The translations under genes were made by a program, and so were the position numbers. This document shows positions 23,733 through 30,165 of a stretch of DNA of 30,187 bases, piece after piece (the first letter of the stretch is position 1; every line of letters begins with the position of its first letter). This stretch comes from a virus. Under the pieces are notes generated by a model, which saw only the letters and a program-made list of their open reading frames with translations, had not been told where the DNA came from and did not search any database. Where the stretch lies: positions 1-30,187 of IMG/VR virus record IMGVR_UViG_3300032006_000052. One strand, written 5' to 3'.

Positions 23733-23871
23733 GATAAGCTTTATGTGAACGCTTTTTATTTTTGTTCATAGTTGACATAGAAATCTTGATTTTTCTACCA
23801 CGACCACCTGTTCCTATTGAACTACTTTTTTTAGTTCCATCTATTGTGGCCCTTTTATATAAAAACGCCAT
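23716..23871 (-). CDS. 51-residue basic phage protein ending YRGQGR
   Basis: This short gene encodes 51 residues starting MAFLYKRATIDGTKKSSSIG, with basic middle (GGRGRKIKISMS) and C-terminal (KKRSHKAYRGQGR) parts. I recall small marine T4-like phage proteins with the same K-x-YRGQGR ending. Its ATG overlaps the stop of the AT-hook gene (TAATG), and its end overlaps the next gene by 17 bases; both support translation. High Lys/Arg suggests nucleic-acid or virion binding. Function unknown. Confidence 0.65.
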   Translation of the reverse strand: MAFLYKRATIDGTKKSSSIGTGGRGRKIKISMSTMNKNKKRSHKAYRGQGR

Positions 23872-24092
23872 TATTTCTTCGGCTTATTCTTAGAACCTTT
23901 AGGACGGCCTCTACCTCTCTTAGCTTTAGCTTTGGGCTTAGCTTTAGATTTAGGTTTTCTACCATCTTTATAGGCTTCATTGACATTCGGGGTTGCTTTG
24001 TCGTCTTTTACATAACGACCTTTAGAATCTCTAGCTCGAACACCAGAAGCTGGGCCGATTAAAAATTCAGTTAGTCTTTTCCAAAAACTCAT
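23871..24092 (-). CDS. Small AT-hook DNA-binding protein
   Basis: In this 73-residue protein the C-terminal third is a Lys/Ala/Pro-rich tail (KPKSKAKPKAKAK) leading into RGRPKGSKNK (residues 61-70), a textbook AT-hook (core RGRP) that binds the minor groove of AT-rich DNA. The N-terminus (MSFWKRLTEFLIGPASG) is amphipathic. In such an AT-rich genome it may compact or mark phage DNA, or act on host transcription. Its start is overlapped by the end of the preceding 51-residue gene, and it is coupled by TAATG to the next. Confidence 0.7.
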   Translation of the reverse strand: MSFWKRLTEFLIGPASGVRARDSKGRYVKDDKATPNVNEAYKDGRKPKSKAKPKAKAKRGRGRPKGSKNKPKK

Positions 24093-24222
24093 TCTCTTTT
24101 TCCTCTTTTATTTCATTATTTAATTGTGAGATATACGGATCAGTATAATTCACATAATCTTCTTCGGGAATATATTTATGGTCTTTTTTTCTATTAAAAA
24201 ATTCCATTATTTTCCCAAACAT
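24067..24222 (-). CDS. 51-residue acidic/charged phage protein
   Basis: The frame from the ATG at 24222 (MFGKIMEFFNRKKDHKYIPE...) to a TGA at 24067 encodes 51 residues. It overlaps the AT-hook gene by 26 bases. A sigma70-like promoter has its -10 six bases before this ATG. An in-frame ATG at 24207 is the alternative start. It is mostly charged helix, with no motif. As the promoter-proximal gene it may be an early takeover peptide. Reality supported by position and promoter, not similarity. Confidence 0.5.
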   Translation of the reverse strand: MFGKIMEFFNRKKDHKYIPEEDYVNYTDPYISQLNNEIKEEKENEFLEKTN

Positions 24223-24228
24223 ATATCT

Positions 24229-24256
24229 ATTATAACAGCAAACGCTGAGAAGTCAA
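24229..24256 (-). promoter_or_regulatory. Sigma70-like promoter, leaderless type
   Basis: TTGACT (24251-24256), 16 bases, TATAAT (24229-24234). The spacer contains CAGC-GTTT-GCTG against the -10, the same layout as the ParB-gene promoter. It should drive the small basic genes and the endolysin chain. Confidence 0.7.
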
Positions 24257-24267
24257 GTCCCCAGCGT
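24242..24267. promoter_or_regulatory. Inverted repeat overlapping the promoter -35
   Basis: On the minus strand ACGCTGGGGA pairs with TTCTCAGCGT (two G-T pairs) around a six-base loop holding most of the -35 hexamer. It lies just after the hsp20 stop. With no following U-run it looks more like an operator than a terminator. Confidence 0.4.
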
Positions 24268-24280
24268 CAACTATTTTTAT

Positions 24281-24733
24281 TTATTCAGATAAGAATTGTT
24301 TCTTAACTGATTTTTTGAGATTACCAATCTCAATAGTTCTGGCTTTCTTTTCTTCCGGAACTACTCTTTCAGCATAAATGGAAAGTATTCCATTTGAAAG
24401 ATCGGCACCTTGAACCACAACATCATCTGCAAGAACAAAGTTCCTTGAGAATTTTCTTTGTGAGATACCTTGATGAACAAACCCATTATCTTTATCACTA
24501 AGCTCACCTGAGACTGTCAGATTTGATTCCTTAACTGAAACAGTTACATCTTCTTCTGAAAATCCAGCTAATGCTAATTCAATAATATAAGAATCTTCCT
24601 CAGCTCCTTTACGGATATTGTAAGGTGGATAATTGGTTTGTGGTAATGATCGGACTCTATCTAGTTCATTAAAAACTGAACCGAATCCTATTGTGAAGGG
24701 ACTGAAATCGTCCCATATGCTTATCTTATTCAT
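24281..24733 (-). CDS. Small heat-shock protein, Hsp20/IbpA-like
   Basis: ATP-independent holdase chaperone. The 150-residue protein has an alpha-crystallin domain from about residue 37 (YPPYNIRKGAEEDSYIIELALAGF, the IbpA-type LAGF-x-x-(E/D)D pattern), a characteristic SQRKFSRNFVLADDV strand and the late GILSIYAERVVPEEKK motif. Phage Hsp20 proteins are common in T4-like marine phages and may protect head or replication proteins. The start has a perfect AGGAGG six bases upstream. A late box and a terminator-type hairpin lie upstream. Confidence 0.93.
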   Translation of the reverse strand: MNKISIWDDFSPFTIGFGSVFNELDRVRSLPQTNYPPYNIRKGAEEDSYIIELALAGFSEEDVTVSVKESNLTVSGELSDKDNGFVHQGISQRKFSRNFVLADDVVVQGADLSNGILSIYAERVVPEEKKARTIEIGNLKKSVKKQFLSE

Positions 24734-24763
24734 ATAAGTTTCCTCCTATTAGTAAGCAAGGTT

Positions 24764-24792
24764 AAAAAAAGTAAACCCTTTCGGCGTTTACT
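24764..24792 (-). terminator. Rho-independent terminator (or 5' hairpin) before hsp20
   Basis: On the minus strand AGTAAAC-GCC-GAAA-GG-GTTTACT (24770-24792) forms a seven-bp stem extended by two G-C pairs around a GAAA loop, followed by a T-run. It would end transcripts from the small-gene operon upstream. It also lies at the predicted 5' end of a transcript from the late box at 24797-24804. Confidence 0.7.
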
Positions 24793-24796
24793 ATTA

Positions 24797-24804
24797 TATT
24801 TATA
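24797..24804 (-). promoter_or_regulatory. T4-type late promoter box upstream of hsp20
   Basis: Exact TATAAATA, 64 bases before the hsp20 ATG. The hairpin at 24770-24792 starts right where transcription would begin. Confidence 0.6.
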
Positions 24805-24815
24805 ACAAATAAATC

Positions 24816-24941
24816 TTATCTATTATAAAATTTCTTTAAAAGTTGTTCTTTTTTAATTCTCCACAACTCTTTAAAATCTGGGTTTTGAGCTCTTCTTTCA
24901 GCTCTATCAAGATTATGTATTCTTCGGATAGGATTTCTCAT
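24816..24941 (-). CDS. 41-residue basic phage protein
   Basis: This short gene runs from the ATG at 24941 to TAA at 24816 (MRNPIRRIHNLDRAERRAQN...KKFYNR). It is highly basic and helical, with repeated RR pairs, and has no signal peptide. It is the last gene before the hairpin terminator and follows the 24967-25344 gene by 25 bases without an overlap, so co-transcription is likely. Function unknown; nucleic-acid binding is plausible. Modest confidence because it is short and lacks a clear ribosome site. Confidence 0.5.
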   Translation of the reverse strand: MRNPIRRIHNLDRAERRAQNPDFKELWRIKKEQLLKKFYNR

Positions 24942-24966
24942 TGCTATATCCGAATCTTTTATATCT

Positions 24967-25344
24967 TTAATCTTCTGTTTTTTCAATTAATTTACCTAAT
25001 TTAATTCTATTCAAGACAGTTTGTTTATGTTTACTGTCTGGACTACCATATTTGTATTCTGCTATATCGTGTCTATTAACTGTTGCTTTACAAGTAAAAC
25101 ATTCTTGAGTTTCTAGAAAATGTTCTGTAGCAGAAAGGCCATCAGTTCCTGGTATAATTCTTTCAACAGGCCATTCATCACGACCATCAAAAGCAATAAA
25201 TATATTACCGAATTTATCTGTCATTCGATAAACCCAATAACCTCTTGTTGTTGATTTTTTCTCTAAAAGTTTTAAGACAAAATCATATCTTGATTTTTCT
25301 TGTCCGACCCAATTGCCGTCTATTTCTGTTGCTTCATATGGCAT
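24967..25344 (-). CDS. Conserved phage protein, possibly nucleic-acid-related
   Basis: The 125-residue protein has an N-terminal beta-rich part (RGYWVYRMTDKFGNIFIAFDG). A later segment, QECFTCKATVNRHDIAEYK followed by KQTVLNRIKLGK, recalls a pattern (KATVKxH...KQTVxxR) seen in phage and viral replication-associated hypothetical proteins. The paired cysteines (CFTC) might bind metal but have no second pair. Its start is coupled to the previous gene (TAATG). Function not established. Confidence 0.6.
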   Translation of the reverse strand: MPYEATEIDGNWVGQEKSRYDFVLKLLEKKSTTRGYWVYRMTDKFGNIFIAFDGRDEWPVERIIPGTDGLSATEHFLETQECFTCKATVNRHDIAEYKYGSPDSKHKQTVLNRIKLGKLIEKTED

Positions 25345-25556
25345 TATTCAAAGTCCTTTGGTGGAAAAATTTCGTCCCAATCTTCTGCTGTATATCCAGA
25401 CTTAATAAATTCTCTCTCATTTTCATTGAGTTGTGGGAATATAACTTGAATAAGTCCTTCACCAGCATAATAAGAATCCAACGCTTCTTTTGTTGTATCA
25501 AGAATCATTGAATTTACTTTACCTGTTTTGGGGGATTTTCTTTCTAGTAGTATCAT
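25344..25556 (-). CDS. Conserved small phage protein
   Basis: The 70-residue acidic protein has the C-terminal pattern IQVIFPQLNENEREFIKSGYTAEDWDEIF. I recognise this as a common small phage family in which a (Q/D)-x-x-FP-x-L...REF(I/L)xxG...W...F signature is left without function. It is coupled at both ends: ATGA with the upstream 33-residue gene and TAATG with the next gene. Function unknown. Confidence 0.65.
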   Translation of the reverse strand: MILLERKSPKTGKVNSMILDTTKEALDSYYAGEGLIQVIFPQLNENEREFIKSGYTAEDWDEIFPPKDFE

Positions 25557-25654
25557 ACTGACATTTTTCTTACTTTTTTATTATAAAGTTTTTTGTTCAA
25601 TTTTTTCTCTTTTCTTGAAAGAGATTGAACAGTTTTGATATTTGTTTTTATCAT
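25553..25654 (-). CDS. 33-residue basic leader-like protein
   Basis: ATG at 25654 to TGA at 25553 encodes MIKTNIKTVQSLSRKEKKLN plus a basic tail (13 of 33 residues are Lys or Arg). The stop overlaps the next start as ATGA. The ATG lies nine bases from a TATAAT box, so it would be the first codon region of the operon. It may be a coupled leader peptide or a small takeover protein. Confidence 0.45.
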   Translation of the reverse strand: MIKTNIKTVQSLSRKEKKLNKKLYNKKVRKMSV

Positions 25655-25663
25655 TATGTAACT

Positions 25664-25693
25664 ATTATAACAAAAGTGTACCTGCGAATACAA
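25664..25693 (-). promoter_or_regulatory. Sigma70-like promoter for the 25.6-24.8 kb operon
   Basis: TATAAT (25664-25669) with a weak -35 TTGTAT (25688-25693), 18 bases apart. The leader to the ATG at 25654 would be about three bases. Confidence 0.5.
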
Positions 25694-25712
25694 GTTTTTT
25701 TGAAAAGTTTTT

Positions 25713-25802
25713 TTAGGTATAAAACATTACAAGCAGCATTAAACTACCACCTATAATGTAAACAAGTGCAGAGATTACCCAGACTGGGATTTTATCGAAC
25801 AT
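25713..25802 (-). CDS. 29-residue membrane peptide
   Basis: ATG at 25802 to TAA at 25713 encodes MFDKIPVWVISALVYIIGGS plus nine residues, a single transmembrane helix covering nearly the whole chain with a short polar N-terminus. Its start overlaps the stop of the membrane coiled-coil gene (TAATG), making it the last member of the four-gene coupled cassette. It could be a small holin- or antiholin-like peptide, or an assembly partner of the exported proteins. Gene call rests on coupling and the clean membrane segment. Confidence 0.55.
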   Translation of the reverse strand: MFDKIPVWVISALVYIIGGSLMLLVMFYT

Positions 25803-26191
25803 TAGTTCAGTAAAGGATTATCGTTATCTTCTTCTAGAACTTTGATATCATCTTGAATATCTTCAATAACACCTTCTAAAGATTTAATTGAAGCTTTTAT
25901 AGAACCTACATCAACTTTAATAGCAGTTATAGAATCACCACCTTCACGAACTTCTATAAGAATAGTATCATCAATAGACTTATTAATGAATTCAATAGAA
26001 GTTTCAATACCTTCGAATCTTTCTTCTATTTCTTGAAGGCCACTTTTAGTTTCAGCTATACCGCCAACTTTCTTTTCAAGATTTTCTAATCTATTCACAT
26101 AAGTTGCACCTGTATATCCAAACCCGGCAAGTGTTCCTATTATACTAACTAAAGCGATAATTTGAGTTGTTTTGTTTTGAAACCAATCCAT
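25802..26191 (-). CDS. Membrane-anchored coiled-coil protein
   Basis: The 129-residue protein has a short N-terminus, one membrane helix (about residues 10-30, IIALVSIIGTLAGFGYTGATY) and then a roughly 95-residue acidic coiled coil (ENLEKKVGGIAETKSGLQEI onward). The N-in/C-out topology would place the coil in the periplasm. It is coupled by TAATG to the large exported protein upstream and to the 29-residue peptide downstream. It might tether or chaperone the exported proteins, or be a spanin/holin-type factor. Function unknown. Confidence 0.6.
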   Translation of the reverse strand: MDWFQNKTTQIIALVSIIGTLAGFGYTGATYVNRLENLEKKVGGIAETKSGLQEIEERFEGIETSIEFINKSIDDTILIEVREGGDSITAIKVDVGSIKASIKSLEGVIEDIQDDIKVLEEDNDNPLLN

Positions 26192-28737
26192 TATAATGTT
26201 CCTCCATCTAAATTAGGTTGTTGGTTAATAATAGTATTTAGTGTTCTTAAATTCTGTCCAGCTAGAGAATAAAATCCAGATGTATTATCTGATATAGAGA
26301 CATTAGCATATATTTCTCTTGGTTCATACCAATCTTGTTTCTTAGGAACTTCTTGTCCATAGTAAGTAGTAAATCCTGGATTATATCCTAAATAAGCTAC
26401 ATAAGCTGTTTGATCTGCATACTGTCCTGTATCTTCTTGTGCTTGTGTCATATCTTCTTGTGCGTTCTTTAGATTCTGTGCTACTATTTGATCAGCTATT
26501 GAATCTGCTTCTGATGCAGTCATTACTCCTGAGACAGCTGTATCTATTTCTCCCTGCATATTCTGAACTTGAACTTCTGCCATTACTACTTGAGATGAAC
26601 CAGCATCTCCAACTCCTGGCATTGGAGTAATTGTTGTTGTTACATTACTAACTGTTTGAGAACTTCCACCCATTCCACTTGTTGAACCCATATCTTGATT
26701 TAATGATAATATTGTATTTGTTTGAACAGCTGCAGTTTGTATTTGGTCTGAAATACTTGGAGAACTACTTGTTGAAATTCCACCACCTGTTGATGAACTT
26801 GCTATTGCTGATGATGTAGTATTACCTGCTACAGAAGTTGAACCAACAGAACCCGCTGATGAACCACCATAAGTTGATGAGACTCCGGACGACTGTGATG
26901 AGCCCCAACCACCACTGGCGGCTGTTGTTCCTGCTGTTGTGCCAGACATGCTATTTGATGCTGCTGTTATGCTTCCAGCCACCACATTTAATTGATCCTG
27001 AGTAATTCCTCCTCTTCGTTCTGAAGGCTCACCACCTTCAGCTATTAATTCTTCAGAATCTTCTCTAAGTTCTTCTTCTGCTTCAGCTACTAATTCTTCT
27101 TGAATTTCTTCTAATTCTTCATAAATTTCTTCAACAGCTTCTTCTTCAAAAATTTCTTCTTCTGCATATAATTCTTCTTCTAATGTTTCTTCGAATTCTT
27201 CTTCTGCATATAATTCTTCTGTTTCTTCAAATTCTTCTTCGAATTCTTCTTCCCATTCCTCTTCGAATTCTTCTTCAAATTCTTCATGTTCTTCATCATG
27301 CTGGGCTATTTCTTCTTCGAACCATTCTTCTAATTCTTGTAAAGTATCTATTGAAACATAGGTGTTTATATCTTCATAATCTTCTATTTCTTCTAATATT
27401 TCTAAATGAACAAATTCATCTAACAATTCGTCTGGGTTAAATTGTAATGTTTCTATAGAATAATAATCATCTTGATAATCGTTAATTTGATAAAATTCTT
27501 CAATATATGGATCGACATATTCTTCATAGGTTTCATAGTTTTCTGTTATATACAATATTTCTTGTTCTAAGTCATACTGTGTCATACCATCTTCAACGCC
27601 TGTGAAAAATAATTCTTCTTCCATATGACTATCAAAATCTATAAAACCATCTTCGTTGAAAGCTACATCAGTTCCATACCATTCATCTACTTGTTCTTGA
27701 CCAAATTCTTCTAAATCTATCTCATACCATTCTTCATCAGTAAATTCTTGATAAGCATATGGGTCATCATCAAATCCATATTCATCAAATCCATACTGAT
27801 CTGCATAATCATCATATCCATAATCAAAATGTTCTTCCTCAGTATAATATGCTACTGATTGTTCTTGAGTATATCCTGCACATGAAGGACTATATTGTGG
27901 GTCTAAATCACATTGTAAATCATCATAAGCTTCCCAATATAAAGGACAAGATTCACTATGTAAAGAATCTATACCACATTGTTGAGTTAAATAAGCTGCT
28001 GCATATCCTGTACAAGATGTACTGTTTAATGGATTACTACAATCTAATGCATTTCCAGAACCTACTCCATATAATGAACCACCATTTTCTAGTAAAGTAT
28101 TAAATGTAGAGCTATTCCAATTTTGACTAACACAACTACTACCATTAGTTGTACCTGTACTACATTCATCATAATGGAGATAAGTATAAACCTCGTCACT
28201 ATCTCCTTGTTCTCCGATAATAACATCATGCTGAATAATATTTAAACCACCATATCTAAATTCGAAGCTATCATCAGCTTTCCAAAGTATAACCTCAAAA
28301 CTGTTATCAGTATTAGAGCGATTATATTCTCTAAGATTATACCAACCAAAGACAGATTTATCAGTAAAGTTTCTAGCTAGAACTTTTGAACCATTGTCTC
28401 TAATTAAATCAGTCCAGAAAGGATATAGGGTATAGTTTCGATAAGGTAAAGGATCGGGAGTATAATCGTTGCAATAGCCACTTGAACCTGATTTCCAAAA
28501 ATGAAGGCATCCGTTAGTTGCCATTTTGACCATAGTAAAATCTTGGCCATAAAAAGTATAAGTAAAGTCTAGATTAAATGTTGATGAGACTTGATCATCT
28601 CCTGACGCTAAATTATAAGATGTGGCTATATAATTCGTCTTTAAATCAATAAGTGGTTGATTAGCCTCATAAACATATTCTGCAGAACTTATAGTTGAGA
28701 ATAATAAAAGACTTAATGTAAGAAACTTCTTAAGCAT
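26191..28737 (-). CDS. Exported acidic protein with nidogen-like N-terminus
   Basis: This 848-residue protein has a Sec signal peptide (MLKKFLTLSLLLFSTISSA, cleavage after Ala19). Residues about 45-190 resemble a NIDO-type extracellular domain (FYGQDFTMVKMATNGCLHFW, LYPFWTDLIRD, FGWYNL). A Cys-rich region of short repeats follows (about 190-295; SCTGYAAAYLTQQC, SCAGYTQEQ). Next is an extreme Glu/Asp/Tyr tract (about 300-565) and a Ser/Gly/Thr linker (about 575-690). The C-terminal domain (AYVAYLGYNPGFTTYYGQ to NQQPNLDGGTL) is of a type I recall in other marine phages. It is exported to the periplasm or surface. Its start overlaps the previous gene by eight bases. Function unknown: adhesion, surface exclusion, calcium binding or lysis are all possible. 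Confidence 0.75.
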   Translation of the reverse strand: MLKKFLTLSLLLFSTISSAEYVYEANQPLIDLKTNYIATSYNLASGDDQVSSTFNLDFTYTFYGQDFTMVKMATNGCLHFWKSGSSGYCNDYTPDPLPYRNYTLYPFWTDLIRDNGSKVLARNFTDKSVFGWYNLREYNRSNTDNSFEVILWKADDSFEFRYGGLNIIQHDVIIGEQGDSDEVYTYLHYDECSTGTTNGSSCVSQNWNSSTFNTLLENGGSLYGVGSGNALDCSNPLNSTSCTGYAAAYLTQQCGIDSLHSESCPLYWEAYDDLQCDLDPQYSPSCAGYTQEQSVAYYTEEEHFDYGYDDYADQYGFDEYGFDDDPYAYQEFTDEEWYEIDLEEFGQEQVDEWYGTDVAFNEDGFIDFDSHMEEELFFTGVEDGMTQYDLEQEILYITENYETYEEYVDPYIEEFYQINDYQDDYYSIETLQFNPDELLDEFVHLEILEEIEDYEDINTYVSIDTLQELEEWFEEEIAQHDEEHEEFEEEFEEEWEEEFEEEFEETEELYAEEEFEETLEEELYAEEEIFEEEAVEEIYEELEEIQEELVAEAEEELREDSEELIAEGGEPSERRGGITQDQLNVVAGSITAASNSMSGTTAGTTAASGGWGSSQSSGVSSTYGGSSAGSVGSTSVAGNTTSSAIASSSTGGGISTSSSPSISDQIQTAAVQTNTILSLNQDMGSTSGMGGSSQTVSNVTTTITPMPGVGDAGSSQVVMAEVQVQNMQGEIDTAVSGVMTASEADSIADQIVAQNLKNAQEDMTQAQEDTGQYADQTAYVAYLGYNPGFTTYYGQEVPKKQDWYEPREIYANVSISDNTSGFYSLAGQNLRTLNTIINQQPNLDGGTL
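27045..27330 (-). repeat. GAA/GAG-rich acidic coding repeat
   Basis: Repeated Glu codons, interrupted by Phe, Trp and Tyr (units such as EEFEEEFEEEWEEEF), encode the densest part of the acidic tract. On the plus strand this is a TTC/TTCTTC-rich stretch. Confidence 0.75.
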
Positions 28738-30070
28738 CTGAAGCCCATTCTTTAGCGCATTGTTTTCTAGTCTTAGTCTTAGGAGTTATAACAGAATCAA
28801 TTGCTCCTGCTACATCTTTTTTAATTCTATCTCTAGTTGGGTTAGGCTCTAAAGTACAGGCTGCTAGGAAATCTTTATAAGGTTGTTCAGCTGCTGCTAT
28901 AGCTGCGGCTTCTCTTATCTTTTTATCTTCTCTTTCTTGTTTTTCTCTAGCTTTCTTTTCAGCTTTTTCTTCTTTTGCTCTTCTTTTTAATTTCTTCTTA
29001 TATACTTTTTTATCAGGTCTATCTTCAACATTGACTAACCACATCTTAGCAGCTTCTGCTCCAACTTTTCCTTCATAAGGACAAGGTGTTCCAGCCATCT
29101 CCATTGCTGTGAATACTCTTTCGTCTTGACACATGATTGCAACTGCTGCTACTTTCATACCCATATCATAAAGATATTTACCCAGTTTTAATCTTTCACA
29201 ATTTTCATCTCTTACAGTTCTACCTGCTGATAAACCAAAGACTTGACCTTGAAATGCTCCTGATCTTCCAACTGTACATAAATCCTGAGAATAACTCATA
29301 ATACTAGGAGCAATCGCAGAAGCAGGCGGTGCTTCAGTCTTAATATTTTGATTGATAGTTTGTTCAGACTTTGACTCATTAATATTTCTATTGGTGTTAT
29401 CGCTTGTGCTTGTGTTTTCATTTCTATTTGTATTATTAGTTTCTACCTTAGAATCAGATGTAGATTGATTCACATTAGTATTATTATTATTATTTGTATT
29501 GTTGCTAGTACTATTACTTGTGCTTTGATTAACATTGGTATTGTTATTGGTATTCACATTAGTATTATTGCTATTAACAGTTGAATTCGTATTACTATTT
29601 ACTGTGCTATTTACCGTGCTGTTGCTTGTACTGTTGCTAGTATTAACATTATTATTGGTATTAACATTGGTGCTTGTGCTAGTATTGGTGTTAGTATTTG
29701 CATTGGTGTTTGTAGCCGTGCTAGTATTAACATTAGTATTTGCATTCGTATTTGTTGCAGTGCTTGTATTAACATTTGTGTTAGCATTAGTATTGGTGCT
29801 CGTATTAGTGTTGGTATTTGTTGCAGTGCTAGTATTAGTATTGGTGTTTGTAGCTGTGCTAGTATTAGTATTGGTGTTGGTATTGGTGTTGGCGTTTGTA
29901 TTATTATTGGTGTTGGTGTTGGTGGTAGTTGTGGTATTGGTTGTTTCGAGCGAATTTTGCTCACAATACTGCTCACCTGCCGTACAGTTGCCAGTCTGAT
30001 CTGCCAATGCATTGGTTGACCATAAACTAGTTAATAATAGAATCGTTCCCAAGATCCCTATCTTTTTCAT
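28730..30070 (-). CDS. Exported Asn/Thr-repeat protein with conserved Cys domain
   Basis: The product is 446 residues from the ATG at 30070. I prefer this over an in-frame ATG at 30100 because the signal peptide (KKIGILGTILLLTSLW..ALA, cleavage after Ala23) starts here and GGGAG lies upstream. Residues about 42-245 are an almost pure Asn/Thr/Ser repeat with units such as STATNTNTNT. A Cys-containing domain follows (SYSQDLCTVGRSGAFQGQVF, NCERLKLGKYLYDMGMKVAA, AIMCQDERVF, AGTPCPYEG), of a type I recall from marine T4-like phages. Next is a basic helical coiled coil (KKLKRRAKEEKAEKKAREKQ) and a Cys-bearing C-terminus. Alternating Asn/Thr favours beta or amyloid-like fibres, but that is inference. 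First gene of the coupled cassette under a late box. Confidence 0.75.
   Translation of the reverse strand: MKKIGILGTILLLTSLWSTNALADQTGNCTAGEQYCEQNSLETTNTTTTTNTNTNNNTNANTNTNTNTNTSTATNTNTNTSTATNTNTNTSTNTNANTNVNTSTATNTNANTNVNTSTATNTNANTNTNTSTSTNVNTNNNVNTSNSTSNSTVNSTVNSNTNSTVNSNNTNVNTNNNTNVNQSTSNSTSNNTNNNNNTNVNQSTSDSKVETNNTNRNENTSTSDNTNRNINESKSEQTINQNIKTEAPPASAIAPSIMSYSQDLCTVGRSGAFQGQVFGLSAGRTVRDENCERLKLGKYLYDMGMKVAAVAIMCQDERVFTAMEMAGTPCPYEGKVGAEAAKMWLVNVEDRPDKKVYKKKLKRRAKEEKAEKKAREKQEREDKKIREAAAIAAAEQPYKDFLAACTLEPNPTRDRIKKDVAGAIDSVITPKTKTRKQCAKEWASDA
29340..29945 (-). repeat. Degenerate tandem repeat encoding Asn/Thr units
   Basis: AAT/AAC and ACT/ACA/ACC codons alternate for about 600 bases. 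The clearest period is about 30-42 bases (STATNTNxNT, sometimes extended by xNT) between roughly 29640 and 29910. Synonymous variation between units shows selection for the protein pattern rather than very recent expansion. Confidence 0.8.
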
Positions 30071-30128
30071 TTTTCTTTGTCTCCCGGGAGTTGTTCCCAT
30101 TTGAAAAATTGATTTCTAATCTATTAAC

Positions 30129-30136
30129 TATTTATA
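30129..30136 (-). promoter_or_regulatory. T4-type late promoter box for the exported-protein cassette
   Basis: Exact TATAAATA directly abutting the terminator's T-run and about 59 bases before the ATG at 30070. No sigma70-like pair was seen here. Confidence 0.65.
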
Positions 30137-30165
30137 AAAAAGGCGTGTTAAAAACACGCCTTTTT
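30137..30165. terminator. Bidirectional rho-independent terminator
   Basis: A perfect 13-bp stem (30137-30149 with 30153-30165, core GGCGTGTT) surrounds an AAA loop, with T-runs on both strands. It isolates the exported-protein cassette from genes to the right. Confidence 0.9.

Noticed and set aside
27183-28103. Plus-strand frames of 85 and 114 codons opposite the acidic tract
   Set aside because: Composition (Leu/Ile or His/Ile runs) is explained by the Glu/Asp/Tyr codons of the minus-strand gene; no start signals or family resemblance.
29535-29999. Plus-strand 154-codon frame, Val/Leu-rich and membrane-like
   Set aside because: It is the antisense of the Asn/Thr repeat: AAT/ACA-type codons read backwards give Val/Leu. 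It has no ribosome site, and all other genes are on the minus strand.
29611-30012. Minus-strand 133-codon frame inside the Asn/Thr-repeat gene
   Set aside because: Shifted reading of the repeat giving Ile/Leu/Pro/Gln periodicity; no independent start signal.
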